Shown: in pieces, positions 44,595 to 53,082 of the stretch | Layout of the letters: each line of letters starts with the position of its first letter | How positions within the stretch are numbered: position 1 is the stretch's first letter | From: Lentibacillus salicampi | GTDB lineage: Bacteria > Bacillota > Bacilli > Bacillales > Amphibacillaceae | Length of the DNA: 64,000 nt | Reading direction: 5' to 3' | Assembly: GCF_004565465.1 (NCBI RefSeq) | Contig: NZ_SRHY01000004.1 | Location: 124,001-188,000 of the forward strand | Translations under genes and position numbers: made by a program | Notes under the pieces: model-generated | The model's input: only the letters and a program-made list of their open reading frames with translations | Databases searched by the model: none | What the model was told of the DNA's origin: nothing

Positions 44595-45887
44595 TTGAAA
44601 ACAACGATTACACAAGTACCAGCCTATGAAGGGCAAGTTGTAACCATTGGTGCGTGGCTTGCCAATAAACGATCAAGCGGTAAAATTGCTTTTTTGCAGC
44701 TGAGGGATGGCACTGGTTTTATTCAAGGTGTTGTCGCCAAAAGTGACGTAACGGAAGACGTCTTTCAGCTTGCTAAAAATATGACACAGGAATCATCAAT
44801 GTACATTTCAGGAACCATTGTAGAAGATAAACGGTCTCCATTTGGCTATGAAATGCAGGTGAGCGACATCCAACTGATTCAGGAAGCAGTCGATTATCCG
44901 ATAACACCGAAAGAACACGGCACCGAGTTTTTAATGGACCACCGCCATTTGTGGCTGCGTTCCAGCCGCCAGCATGCCATTATGAAAATAAGGAATGAAA
45001 TCATTCGGGCAACTTATCAATTCTTTAATGATCAAGGGTATGTGAAGGTCGATCCGCCTATTTTGACAGGTTCCTCAGCAGAAGGTACAACTGAACTTTT
45101 CCATACACAATACTTTGATGAAGAAGCTTATTTGTCACAAAGCGGCCAATTGTATATGGAGGCCGCAGCTATGGCATTCGGTAAAGTTTTTTCATTTGGT
45201 CCGACGTTCCGGGCGGAAAAATCCAAAACGAGACGACACCTGATTGAATTCTGGATGATTGAACCTGAGATGGCCTTCGTCGACCACGAAGAAAGCCTGG
45301 AAATCCAGGAACAATATGTCAGTTTTGTGATACAGTCTGTTTTGGAAAATTGTCAACTTGAACTCGACACACTCGGACGGGACACCTCTAAATTGGAAGC
45401 AATTAAGGCACCGTTTCCGAGAATCAGTTATGATGATGCCATTGCTTTATTAAAAGATAAAGGATTCACTGATATTGAATGGGGAGAAGATTTCGGCGCC
45501 CCGCATGAGACGGCCATTGCCGAAAGCTTTGAGAAACCTGTTTTTATTACCAATTATCCGGCAGCTATCAAGGCATTTTATATGAAACCAGATCCCGCGC
45601 GACCAGAAGTTGTATTGTGTGCAGACCTTATTGCTCCGGAAGGGTATGGGGAGGTTATCGGCGGCTCCCAGCGTATTGACGATCTTACACTTATGGAGCA
45701 GCGTTATGAAGAGCACAACCTGTCCGGGCCTGCTTACAAATGGTATCTGGAATTACGCCAATATGGCAGTGTGCCACATTCTGGTTTTGGGTTAGGCCTA
45801 GAACGGACGGTCGCCTGGATCGCTGGAGTGGACCACGTTCGTGAAACAATTCCTTTTCCAAGACTCCTGAACCGTCTATATCCTTAA
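44595..45887 (+). CDS. asnS: Asparaginyl-tRNA synthetase
   Basis: Class IIb aminoacyl-tRNA synthetase. The 430 residues comprise an N-terminal OB-fold anticodon domain (about 1-105), and the catalytic domain with motif 1 around [16 protein letters not shown], motif 2 [20 protein letters not shown] and motif 3 [15 protein letters not shown]. The TTG start follows GGAGGG. No T-box leader is seen upstream; it is probably read through from ypmB-aspB. Confidence 0.96.
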   Translation: MKTTITQVPAYEGQVVTIGAWLANKRSSGKIAFLQLRDGTGFIQGVVAKSDVTEDVFQLAKNMTQESSMYISGTIVEDKRSPFGYEMQVSDIQLIQEAVDYPITPKEHGTEFLMDHRHLWLRSSRQHAIMKIRNEIIRATYQFFNDQGYVKVDPPILTGSSAEGTTELFHTQYFDEEAYLSQSGQLYMEAAAMAFGKVFSFGPTFRAEKSKTRRHLIEFWMIEPEMAFVDHEESLEIQEQYVSFVIQSVLENCQLELDTLGRDTSKLEAIKAPFPRISYDDAIALLKDKGFTDIEWGEDFGAPHETAIAESFEKPVFITNYPAAIKAFYMKPDPARPEVVLCADLIAPEGYGEVIGGSQRIDDLTLMEQRYEEHNLSGPAYKWYLELRQYGSVPHSGFGLGLERTVAWIAGVDHVRETIPFPRLLNRLYP

Positions 45888-45910
45888 TGCGATTGGATAT
45901 GTTTCGTCAC

Positions 45911-45946
45911 AATCCCTTGCCGATGATAAAGCAAGGGATTTTAACA
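45911..45946 (+). terminator. Terminator after asnS
   Basis: AATCCCTTGC (45911-45920) pairs with GCAAGGGATT (45931-45940), followed by TTTAAC. Same stem as after yphF. Confidence 0.85.
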
Positions 45947-45964
45947 TCTATCATAGGGTAAACA

Positions 45965-45973
45965 TGCTATAAT
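45965..45973 (+). promoter_or_regulatory. Extended -10 promoter of dnaD
   Basis: TGCTATAAT, a perfect TG-n-TATAAT, 21 bases upstream of the dnaD start. Confidence 0.55.
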
Positions 45974-45993
45974 TGGAAATGAGGTGGCCATTT

Positions 45994-46671
45994 ATGAAAA
46001 AATTCATTTCATTTCAGGATATTGTATTAAGTCAGGTGCAAGTGCCTGTTCAGTTACTTGATAAATATACAACGTTAGGGCTTAAGGAACAAGAAGTTAT
46101 GGTTATCCTGCAGCTGCTGCGCTTTCTACAGGACAAAAATGATTTTCCGACACCAAATGACTTGTCCAGCCATCTGACAATCAGTGAAAAGGAATGCGCT
46201 AATATTTTACGGCGGTTGATTCAAAAAAATTTATTATCCATCGAACAATTAAAAAACGAACAAAACCAGATAAGCGAAGCATATAGTCTTAATCCGCTTT
46301 GGGAAAAGCTTTTTGCAGAGGAAGCAGAAGACCGTACAGAAAGTGATGGAACACTATTTGTTTTATTTGAGCAGGAATTCGGCAGACCGCTGTCACCGTT
46401 TGAAATCGAGATGATCAACACGTGGCTGGATGAAGATGAGCTGGCACCATCGCTTATAAAAGCGGCATTAAGAGAATCTGTTCTGATGGGGAAGCTTAAT
46501 TTTAAATATATTGATCGGATTCTCCGTGACTGGAAGAAGAAAGGAATTCACACTGTTGAACAGGCCCGTGAAGCAAGCAAAGCTTTCCATGAAAATCAGT
46601 CAGCAAAGAAGGGACCTGCACCCGAAAAACGGGATACATCCATTTATTACAACTGGCTGGAGGAGGAGTAG
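45994..46671 (+). CDS. dnaD: Replication initiation protein DnaD
   Basis: Primosomal protein that acts with DnaB and DnaI to load the helicase at oriC and at restarted forks. The 225 residues have the N-terminal winged-helix DDBH1 domain (about 1-100), an acidic linker and the C-terminal DDBH2 domain ending IYYNWLEEE, with the conserved YxxxI segment FKYIDRILRDWKKKGI. GAGGTGG precedes the ATG at 45994; an in-frame ATG at 45973 overlaps the -10 element and is rejected. nth follows after three bases. Confidence 0.94.
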   Translation: MKKFISFQDIVLSQVQVPVQLLDKYTTLGLKEQEVMVILQLLRFLQDKNDFPTPNDLSSHLTISEKECANILRRLIQKNLLSIEQLKNEQNQISEAYSLNPLWEKLFAEEAEDRTESDGTLFVLFEQEFGRPLSPFEIEMINTWLDEDELAPSLIKAALRESVLMGKLNFKYIDRILRDWKKKGIHTVEQAREASKAFHENQSAKKGPAPEKRDTSIYYNWLEEE

Positions 46672-46674
46672 GGG

Positions 46675-47340
46675 ATGCTTAATAAATCACAGGTTCAGCA
46701 TTGTCTGGATGTCATGAAAGAAATGTACCCAGAAGCACAGTGTGAACTGAACCACGCAAATCCTTTTGAACTTGTTATTGCCGTGTTATTATCCGCCCAA
46801 TGTACGGATAACCTAGTCAATAAAGTAACGAAACCATTATTTAAAAAATACAAAACGCCTGAAGATTATTTAGCAGTATCTTTGGAAGAACTACAGCAGG
46901 ATATCCGATCAATTGGGCTTTACCGGAATAAAGCGAAGAATATTCGAAAGCTCTGTCAAATGCTGATTGATGATTACGGCGGAGAAGTGCCACGAACAAA
47001 GACAGAATTAATGAAACTCGCGGGTGTAGGGAGGAAAACTGCAAATGTTGTAGCATCTGTTGCATTCCGGGAACCGGCGATTGCCGTTGATACACATGTT
47101 GAGCGTGTCGCCAAACGATTGGCTATTTGCCGGTGGAAAGACTCTGTTCTGGAAGTGGAACAGACCCTGATGAAAAAGGTTCCAAAAGATGAGTGGGCCG
47201 ATACCCATCACCGAATGATTTTTTTCGGGAGATATCACTGCAAGGCAAGAAATCCGCAGTGTTCGGAATGTCCGTTGCTTGATTTATGCCGGGAAGGGCA
47301 AAAGCGGATGAAGAAAGAAAAAAAGGCCGGGGAAAAATAA
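46675..47340 (+). CDS. nth: Endonuclease III
   Basis: DNA glycosylase/AP lyase that removes oxidised pyrimidines. The 221 residues contain the helix-hairpin-helix LAGVGRKTANVVASVAF with the catalytic lysine, the catalytic aspartate in AVDTHVERVAKRL, and the 4Fe-4S motif C-x6-C-x2-C-x5-C in CKARNPQCSECPLLDLC. GGAGGAGG overlaps the dnaD end. In B. subtilis ypoC follows; here a terminator and then convergent ponA follow. Confidence 0.97.
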   Translation: MLNKSQVQHCLDVMKEMYPEAQCELNHANPFELVIAVLLSAQCTDNLVNKVTKPLFKKYKTPEDYLAVSLEELQQDIRSIGLYRNKAKNIRKLCQMLIDDYGGEVPRTKTELMKLAGVGRKTANVVASVAFREPAIAVDTHVERVAKRLAICRWKDSVLEVEQTLMKKVPKDEWADTHHRMIFFGRYHCKARNPQCSECPLLDLCREGQKRMKKEKKAGEK

Positions 47341-47344
47341 AGAA

Positions 47345-47382
47345 GAGGCAGTCTCCAAAATTGGATGACTGCCTCCTTTATT
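47345..47382. terminator. Bidirectional terminator between nth and ponA
   Basis: GAGGCAGTC pairs with GACTGCCTC around TCCAAAATTGGAT, with further TCCAA/TTGGA pairing inside. It separates convergent genes. Confidence 0.85.
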
Positions 47383-47393
47383 ATGGGCGGCGA

Positions 47394-50165
47394 TTAACTT
47401 TCTTCATCATTTTCATCTTGACCGTTTCCTTCCTCACTTTCATTCTCGTTTCCGCCTCCGCTGTCTTCTCCATTATCACTGTTACTCTCGTCGTCGCCTT
47501 CAGAGCCACCTGAATTGTCTCCGCCAGGAATGCTGACTTCTGTACGTGACGGTTCCCCTCTAACACCTTGGTTGGCGCCGTTTTGGCCAACAGGCGTAAC
47601 AACTATCGAATAGGTTCTGCCCGGCTGAACACCGTCACCTTCAATGACAATTCCCTCTGAGTCGACCGTTTGTGTCTGGAGCTGGCTGCCGTCTTGCTCA
47701 ACAGATACTTCAAATTGAGCAGGCGGACCATTGTACTGCCAGGAAACATCGATAGCCGAATCAGCTGCAGCAGCATTTAATCCCTCGACAGGTGGTACGT
47801 TTCCGCCTTCGTCTTCCTCTTCATTCTCGTCCTCTTCTTCGTCTCCCGGCACTTGAACAGAAGTTGTCGCAGGTTCGCTGGTACTTCCCTCAGTTGTGGC
47901 GACTACCTCAATTTCATACGTTGCACCAGGTTCAACATTGGAAATTTCCATTGATGTTTCGTCGGTGGACGAAAGATTCTGCATTTGGCCACCATCAATA
48001 CTGGCGCTCACGTCATAGGACACATCTTCTTCTGAATCATAATCCCATTCAACTTGAATAGCTTCAGATTCCTCATCATAAGCTGCATCAAGTCCATCTA
48101 CCGGGTCAAGCTGGTCATATTGCTCTGAAGTCTTGGTTGGTTCCGTTCCTTTTACAAACAACTCTGTTACGGTTTGAGATTCAGGCGTGTAATCACTTGG
48201 CAGTTTGGCAGGGTTTGATCCTTTTTCCACGGCCACTTCCACAACCGAATCAGGTTTTGTAAAATCTGCTGTGTCAACGTCTTGTGACAGCTCCATCATC
48301 GTGCTTTTATATAACGCATGCGGAATTTTCGTATCCGGCAATGTTATATTATTGTCATTGTAACCGGTCCAAACCGAAATCGTATAATCTGTCGTATACC
48401 CATTGAACCAGGAATCGGGGGAGCCGTCCACCTTTTCTCTTGTGGTCGTACCTGTTTTACCAGCATCCGGCAGACCAGGTACATTCGCTTGGGCGCCTGT
48501 TCCTTCTGAAATAGCGGTTTTGAGCATATCGGTTATCATGTATGCTGTCGACTCTGACATGGCCGCTTCAGGTTCCGGTTTTAATTCAACGGTTCTGCCG
48601 CTATCCGGAAACTCTACTTTTGTAACAGCGTATGGCTCGTTATAAATACCACCATTTCCAAATGCACGGTAGGCACCTGCAAGATCAAGCGGGTTCGTTC
48701 CTATACCACCGCCAATCGCGTCTGTCAGACGAATATCGTTGTCTCCAAATGAAATACCTAAGCCCTCTGCAAACTGTTTAGCATTACTGGCACCAACTTC
48801 ATCAAACGTTTTGACTGCCGGAACGTTCAATGACTGCTGAAGTGCATACCTCATGGATACCCATCCATAATACTGGCTGGCCCAGGTATTAATTTTTTGG
48901 TCACTGCCAGCGATGTCATATGGTCCATCATCATTCAGCTGATGATACGTGGACCACTGATTTTGTTCAATGGCGGGGCCATAATCAATAATCGGTTTGA
49001 ACGTTGATCCCGGCTGTCGGCTTATATCTGTTGCATAATTTAGTCCGTCATTCTCCAAACCACCACGGGCGCCGCCGATTGCGCGTATCGCTCCAGTTTC
49101 CGTATCCAGCACGGTCATACCGGCTTTCATCTCGTGTTCATCACCATCCTCGTCGGTGACGGGAGCCGGATAGTTGATCGGGCTGTCATCGGAGAGCAAC
49201 GATTCAACATGGTCCTGGGCATCTGTATCAATTGTGGTATGAATTTCTAATCCGTCTGTATAAATATCCACACCATCGATTTTTTCTTCAACTTCCTTGC
49301 TTACCTGCTGCAAAAATGCCTGATATGGTGTCGGGTCCGGCGTATCTTCGGTCAGCAGGGAAGGGATATCCACCTGTCTCGCTTCTTCAGCTTCACTTTC
49401 TGAAATTTTTCCATTATCAACCATCAGACTCAAAACAGTATTCATTCGGTCTTTTGTTAATTCGGGATTTTTAAATGGATTATATCCGGACGGCCGTTGG
49501 GGCAATCCGGCTAGTATGGCAGCTTCAGGTAATGTTAGTTCACTCAGATCCGTTTTCCCGAAGTAAAGTTCTGACGCTTTCCCCACGCCATAAGCCTGAT
49601 TCCCGTAATAAATTTTATTCAAATACATCTCCAATATTTCTTCTTTGGAATACTTTTGTTCCAATCGTAGTGCCAGCCACATTTCCTGAACCTTAATACT
49701 GATTTTCTTTTCGGGTGACAGGAATGATTTCTCAACCAGCTGCTGGGTAATCGTACTAGCGCCTTCAGAACCGAATCCATTTTTTAAATTCGCAACCAGG
49801 GCACCGCCGACCCGCCATATATCAACACCAGGATGATCGAAAAACCGCGCATCTTCAGTGGAGAGGACGGCATTAACCAACACTTCCGGCAGTTCTTCAT
49901 ATTCAACCTTGGTTCGCTGCTCGGCCCCTAGGTTAGCAAACAGCTCCCCATCTTTATCATATATTTTTGATGGGAACGGCGTATCCAATTTTGATGCATC
50001 AATGTCCGGTGCTGTAATAATATAATAGGTAAACAGCGCACCAACACCGATTCCTATAGCCAGTACGGCGATAAAGGATATCATTAATATTTTTTTCCAT
50101 AGCGGTTTTTTGGCAGCTTTTTTTTGTTTGCGCCTTGCTGTGCGAGAGTGGCCGTTTGTTGCCAT
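47394..50165 (-). CDS. ponA: Penicillin-binding protein 1A/1B
   Basis: Bifunctional class A peptidoglycan synthase. The 923 residues contain a basic cytoplasmic tail, one transmembrane helix (about 25-50), a GT51 glycosyltransferase domain (AVLSTEDARFFDHPGVD with catalytic Glu; STITQQLVEKSFL), and a transpeptidase domain with SxxK in QPGSTFKPI, SLN in QQSLNVPAV and KTGTT. The C-terminal region has two fibronectin type III-like repeats (about 690-790 and 795-880) and ends in a highly acidic Gly/Asn/Glu/Asp-rich tail of about 45 residues. This is longer than many relatives. recU lies just upstream on the same strand. Confidence 0.96.
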   Translation of the reverse strand: MATNGHSRTARRKQKKAAKKPLWKKILMISFIAVLAIGIGVGALFTYYIITAPDIDASKLDTPFPSKIYDKDGELFANLGAEQRTKVEYEELPEVLVNAVLSTEDARFFDHPGVDIWRVGGALVANLKNGFGSEGASTITQQLVEKSFLSPEKKISIKVQEMWLALRLEQKYSKEEILEMYLNKIYYGNQAYGVGKASELYFGKTDLSELTLPEAAILAGLPQRPSGYNPFKNPELTKDRMNTVLSLMVDNGKISESEAEEARQVDIPSLLTEDTPDPTPYQAFLQQVSKEVEEKIDGVDIYTDGLEIHTTIDTDAQDHVESLLSDDSPINYPAPVTDEDGDEHEMKAGMTVLDTETGAIRAIGGARGGLENDGLNYATDISRQPGSTFKPIIDYGPAIEQNQWSTYHQLNDDGPYDIAGSDQKINTWASQYYGWVSMRYALQQSLNVPAVKTFDEVGASNAKQFAEGLGISFGDNDIRLTDAIGGGIGTNPLDLAGAYRAFGNGGIYNEPYAVTKVEFPDSGRTVELKPEPEAAMSESTAYMITDMLKTAISEGTGAQANVPGLPDAGKTGTTTREKVDGSPDSWFNGYTTDYTISVWTGYNDNNITLPDTKIPHALYKSTMMELSQDVDTADFTKPDSVVEVAVEKGSNPAKLPSDYTPESQTVTELFVKGTEPTKTSEQYDQLDPVDGLDAAYDEESEAIQVEWDYDSEEDVSYDVSASIDGGQMQNLSSTDETSMEISNVEPGATYEIEVVATTEGSTSEPATTSVQVPGDEEEDENEEEDEGGNVPPVEGLNAAAADSAIDVSWQYNGPPAQFEVSVEQDGSQLQTQTVDSEGIVIEGDGVQPGRTYSIVVTPVGQNGANQGVRGEPSRTEVSIPGGDNSGGSEGDDESNSDNGEDSGGGNENESEEGNGQDENDEES

Positions 50166-50183
50166 AACTCTTTCTCCTCCAAT

Positions 50184-50768
50184 CTAAAAATAAAGCTGGT
50201 CAATAATGGCCAGATAATGAACTCTTGCCTGATAATGAAATGGAATTCTGTATCCCGTATTTTGAATGGTTTCATACGGAATTGATTTTTTTCCACCGTT
50301 AAATTGTGCTTCCCAATAGGGGAAAAATGTTTCAGCAGGCATATAGTATGTTTCATTATAGACGGAAAATCGTATAATTAAAAAACAAATACCTCCGTGG
50401 TTTGCAATAGATTGCATATGTTTAATCTGATGTTCATGTATGTTAGCCAACGGAAAACGTGTTTTGTTTTTCGTCTCCTTTGCCTCAAAATCCACATGTC
50501 TGTCACGGTATATGCCATTATAATCAGTCGTAGAGGGCTGTTTAAAATAACCCTCTGTTATGACAGCAGCACTTCTTTTGGGATAATGTACATTAACAAC
50601 TTGTACCGGTGTTGGTTTCTTATGGATAACTGCCTTATCTGCACTCCGATAAAAGACATTCGTAGCATTGATATCCTCTTCCAGCGTCATTCCGCGGTTG
50701 CTGAATCCCATCGAACGGGTTTTTTTGGACGCCATACTTTTGTTTTTTTGACCATTTGGGTAACGCAT
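50184..50768 (-). CDS. recU: Holliday junction resolvase RecU
   Basis: Cuts Holliday junctions in recombination and chromosome segregation. The 194 residues begin MRYPNGQ and contain MTLEEDINATNVFY, the nuclease core GIYRDRHVDFEAKETKNKTR (Asp, Glu and Lys of the active site) and HQIKHMQSIANHGGICFLII. The ribosome binding site AGGGGGAG precedes the ATG. Upstream of ponA in one operon, as in B. subtilis. Confidence 0.96.
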   Translation of the reverse strand: MRYPNGQKNKSMASKKTRSMGFSNRGMTLEEDINATNVFYRSADKAVIHKKPTPVQVVNVHYPKRSAAVITEGYFKQPSTTDYNGIYRDRHVDFEAKETKNKTRFPLANIHEHQIKHMQSIANHGGICFLIIRFSVYNETYYMPAETFFPYWEAQFNGGKKSIPYETIQNTGYRIPFHYQARVHYLAIIDQLYF

Positions 50769-51069
50769 TGATTCTCCCCCTAGTTTATTACAGTATCATA
50801 CCAAATAATGCAGGAATTGACTATCTAACCAGTGAAATTAAGGTTATATAGGGTTGTCGCGCGGGGAAAACACGCCTGCATTCATTATATTATATTTGAC
50901 AGGAAAGCGCACAATTTTAATGACTTTTCCCTGACAAAAGCTTGCCAAAACTTTTGATCGTTTTTTTCAAAATAAAACGGTTATCAGGATAACTATTCGG
51001 AACGACTGGTAGATAAAGGGGGGATAATGAAATAAAGAAGTAAAAATGGTTTGTGGCATTCCAGTCCAA
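50769..51069. other. Non-coding gap upstream of recU
   Basis: AT-rich DNA between recU and repeat copy 4. A TTGACA (50896) on the plus strand has no -10 at the right distance. No gene, tRNA or riboswitch was recognised. Confidence 0.4.
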
Positions 51070-51249
51070 TTAAGAAAAGCTGAGGGCACCTTGTTCACCC
51101 CCGAAAAGCTTAAGCAAAAATTTGTAGTGGCGGGTTTTACCACGTAAATTTTTACTTCAGACCTCGAGGGGTTAGGCCCTGGAACTGGACATGGCTATTG
51201 CTGACAAAAAGCTTCATATAGCCGAAAAATCTATACTTTCCTATCTTTT
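51070..51249 (-). repeat. Dispersed intergenic repeat, family A, copy 4 (inverted)
   Basis: Same orientation as copy 3: starts TAAGAAAAGCTGAGGGC, contains CCCGAAAAGCTTAAGCA, GACCTCGAGGGG, GGACATGGCTATTGCTGAC and ends CTTTCCTATCTTTT. The central stem here is GTGG/CCAC around CGGGTTTTA. Confidence 0.8.
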
Positions 51250-51281
51250 TAAAAAGGATTTGCTTAAGAACAAATCCTTTT
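51248..51281. terminator. Strong hairpin next to sspM
   Basis: AAAAAGGATTTG pairs with CAAATCCTTTTT around CTTAAGAA. The A- and T-ends let it act on both strands; it lies downstream of sspM on the minus strand and would end that transcript. Confidence 0.85.
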
Positions 51282-51302
51282 TAAATACTTGTTTATCATT
51301 AT

Positions 51303-51407
51303 TTACGTTGATGGACGGTTAGGCCCGTCTATTTTCTTGTTGCGGCTCTTATTTTCCCTTTTACGATGATGTTTTTCAGTCTTTTGCTGTGATGGTTTTT
51401 CAGCCAT
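51303..51407 (-). CDS. sspM: Small acid-soluble spore protein M
   Basis: Minor spore protein of 34 residues: it begins MAEKPSQQKTEKHHRKREN and ends KKIDGPNRPST. The C-terminal GPNRPST is the hallmark of SspM, which in B. subtilis also has 34 residues and lies in the same yppE-recU neighbourhood. AAGGAGGTAGG lies a few bases before the ATG. A SigG-like promoter is placed upstream, consistent with forespore expression. The protein is very basic and polar, with no fold expected. Confidence 0.88.
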   Translation of the reverse strand: MAEKPSQQKTEKHHRKRENKSRNKKIDGPNRPST

Positions 51408-51429
51408 TGTACCTACCTCCTTTTAACCT

Positions 51430-51458
51430 TAGTTTGTCTAAATTAAAGCGAATATACA
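51430..51458 (-). promoter_or_regulatory. Candidate SigG promoter of sspM
   Basis: Read on the minus strand: TGTATA (51458-51453), 16-base spacer, CAAACTA (51436-51430). This is close to the SigG consensus TGAATA and CATACTA, one mismatch in each, with a spacer one base short. Confidence 0.5.
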
Positions 51459-51560
51459 CTTGTTTTGCCGTTATACTTCTAGTTTTGTCGATGGGGGAGG
51501 GGAGTACTGTTTTTATCACGAACTAGTGATTAACAAATAATAATGGGAGGATGAGTTATA

Positions 51561-51839
51561 ATGGTAAAGTTCATAACAGCCAACTCAAAAGCGGAAAATA
51601 TCCGGAAGCGGGACTTTAAAAATGCATTATCAGATATGGCCGACCAATTACGGTTAATGGATCAAAAAATTACCGTGGCTGCTGATAACAGTATAGAGCA
51701 GGAATTCCAGAGTCACCAGCAGGAACTATATCACTCCATATACACGTTAAACAAACTGCAGCAAAACCCGCAATTAAAACGAAAAGAACTTGTTCACAAT
51801 CGTTTTATCCCTGACCAAGCGGATAAAAGACTGTCATAA
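51561..51839 (+). CDS. Small hypothetical protein
   Basis: A 92-residue, highly charged, probably helical protein with no recognised family. It begins MVKFITANSKAENIRKRDFK and has a Gln/Glu-rich middle, with no hydrophobic segment. GGGAGG precedes the ATG by a normal distance, and yppE follows within 75 bases, so it may be the positional counterpart of a small ypp gene of B. subtilis. An inverted repeat ATCAC/GTGAT lies just upstream. Its coding status rests on ribosome binding site, length and context. Confidence 0.55.
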   Translation: MVKFITANSKAENIRKRDFKNALSDMADQLRLMDQKITVAADNSIEQEFQSHQQELYHSIYTLNKLQQNPQLKRKELVHNRFIPDQADKRLS

Positions 51840-51911
51840 TGGATGCTTTTTGGTGAACCAAATGATAAAATAAGCCTTACAGTTAAATTATTGCAAAGGT
51901 CAGGATATTTT

Positions 51912-52259
51912 ATGAATTTAATGCAACAAACCGAACAGCTTAAGGAGCATCTCGAACATTTAAAGGACACATATGAAGCGAATAATCCTCCCGAAAGTAA
52001 AAAGGATAAGCAGTTTTTTCAAATGGTAAAGGAACGTACAAAACCTGTTTATGAACTGCTGGCCGAATGGGAGGAAAATGCACTTCAGACTGTCAAAGAA
52101 CGAAAAGTAAACCTCCATCCGCAGCAAGTTACGTCAACACGGGAAAATATGGAACTTCTTTTGCTGAACAGCTATTATGTTGATGTCAAGCGGAAGCGGT
52201 ATATGGAGTTAAATCATTCGATACATTTTATTTTTAATCAGCTGTTATCTGATTTGTAA
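51912..52259 (+). CDS. yppE: YppE family protein (DUF1798)
   Basis: Small helical-bundle protein of unknown function, 115 residues. It contains LMQQTEQLKEHLEHLKDTYE at the N-terminus and PQQVTSTRENMELLLLNSYY near 75, which fit the DUF1798 family (YppE in B. subtilis). I start at the ATG at 51912 behind AAAGGTCAGG; an in-frame ATG at 51843 gives a non-homologous extension. Its stop codon lies inside a 24-bp perfect palindrome that also covers the -35 of the cdd promoter. Confidence 0.78.
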   Translation: MNLMQQTEQLKEHLEHLKDTYEANNPPESKKDKQFFQMVKERTKPVYELLAEWEENALQTVKERKVNLHPQQVTSTRENMELLLLNSYYVDVKRKRYMELNHSIHFIFNQLLSDL

Positions 52260-52274
52260 AGCGCTTTACAAATC
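52251..52274. promoter_or_regulatory. 24-bp perfect palindrome at the cdd promoter
   Basis: GATTTGTAAAGC followed at once by its reverse complement, so the 24 bases read the same on both strands. The core AAAGCGCTTT equals the centre of strong catabolite-responsive elements, but the outer TG/CA pairs are one base further out per arm than in the CcpA consensus. It overlaps the cdd -35 (52265-52270), so a bound protein would repress. Confidence 0.6.
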
Positions 52275-52294
52275 ATGCTCCTTTCGATTATAAT
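52265..52294 (+). promoter_or_regulatory. SigA-type promoter of cdd
   Basis: TTTACA (52265-52270), 18-base spacer, TATAAT (52289-52294). The -35 is part of the palindrome. Confidence 0.65.
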
Positions 52295-52296
52295 AG

Positions 52297-52339
52297 TCTC
52301 CCGCTTATAATGGACCATAACCTCCCATAAAACGGGAGA
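52297..52339 (+). promoter_or_regulatory. Alternative hairpins in the cdd leader
   Basis: CGGGAGA (52333-52339) can pair with TCTCCCG (52297-52303), or its GGGAG with the nearer CTCCC (52322-52326). Two 5' arms thus compete for one 3' arm. No T-run follows. Confidence 0.3.
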
Positions 52340-52389
52340 TAACTGTCCGTAAATGTCCGATTCTGTTCAACTTATGTGAGGGGGATACG

Positions 52390-52788
52390 ATGAGTAATTC
52401 CGAATTACTTAAGGAAGCAAAAGATATTAAGAAGAAGGCGTATGTTCCATATTCTAAATTCTCTGTCGGTGCAGCAATTTTAACATCTTCAGGAAAAATT
52501 TATACGGGATGCAATATCGAAAATGCCGCCTACCCGGTCAGCTGTTGTGCCGAACGGGTTGCCATTTTTAAAGCGATTGCCGATGGTGTACATGATTTTT
52601 CTGAGATGGCAGTTGTGGCTGATACTGAACGGCCTGTTCCGCCGTGTGGCTCCTGCCGTCAAGTGATGAGTGAGTTTTTTGACAGCAGTATGAAAATCCA
52701 TTTAAGCAATCTGCATAATGACACCAAAACCGTAACGATGGAAGAATTATTACCATTCTCTTTCCAGGCGGATGATATGGGTGATTGA
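52390..52788 (+). CDS. cdd: Cytidine deaminase
   Basis: Zinc enzyme that deaminates cytidine and deoxycytidine in pyrimidine salvage. The 132 residues contain the catalytic CAERVAIFKAIADG (zinc Cys and proton-shuttling Glu) and PCGSCRQVMSEF with the two other zinc cysteines. GAGGGGG precedes the ATG. In B. subtilis cdd lies near era, so the position between yppE and gpsB is a local rearrangement. A palindromic operator candidate overlaps its promoter, and a terminator follows. Confidence 0.96.
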   Translation: MSNSELLKEAKDIKKKAYVPYSKFSVGAAILTSSGKIYTGCNIENAAYPVSCCAERVAIFKAIADGVHDFSEMAVVADTERPVPPCGSCRQVMSEFFDSSMKIHLSNLHNDTKTVTMEELLPFSFQADDMGD

Positions 52789-52815
52789 AGCTGATAAACG
52801 CAGCTTCTTTTTTTA
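52787..52815 (+). terminator. Terminator after cdd
   Basis: GAAGCTG (52787-52793) pairs with CAGCTTC (52801-52807), then seven T. Confidence 0.92.
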
Positions 52816-53082
52816 AGTCTGTTAAATGGTATTACGGAAATTCTTAATAGTAGGAGTGGAAGCCCGGGGCGCCTGCAGGAGAGCGGACGTCCGGAGTTGA
52901 AATCCGACAATAATGATGTCCGAAGCTTTGTATTCATAAGACAACTATTTGGAATCATGTTATACTATCAACAAGAGAAAATGGTGCATATATCAATAGG
53001 AGTCTAAATACACATATAAACGGACATGCTTTTTTCTTCTTTTTGAAATGATTAAGAAAAGATTAATTTGAGGTGACTGTAG
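52816..53082 (+). promoter_or_regulatory. gpsB upstream region with extended -10
   Basis: TGTTATACT (TATACT at 52961-52966) gives an extended -10 promoter about 117 bases before gpsB. Upstream, 52860-52900 is a GC-rich patch (GCCCGGGGCGCCTGCAGG, with the palindrome CGGACGTCCG) unlike its surroundings. No gene seen. Confidence 0.45.
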
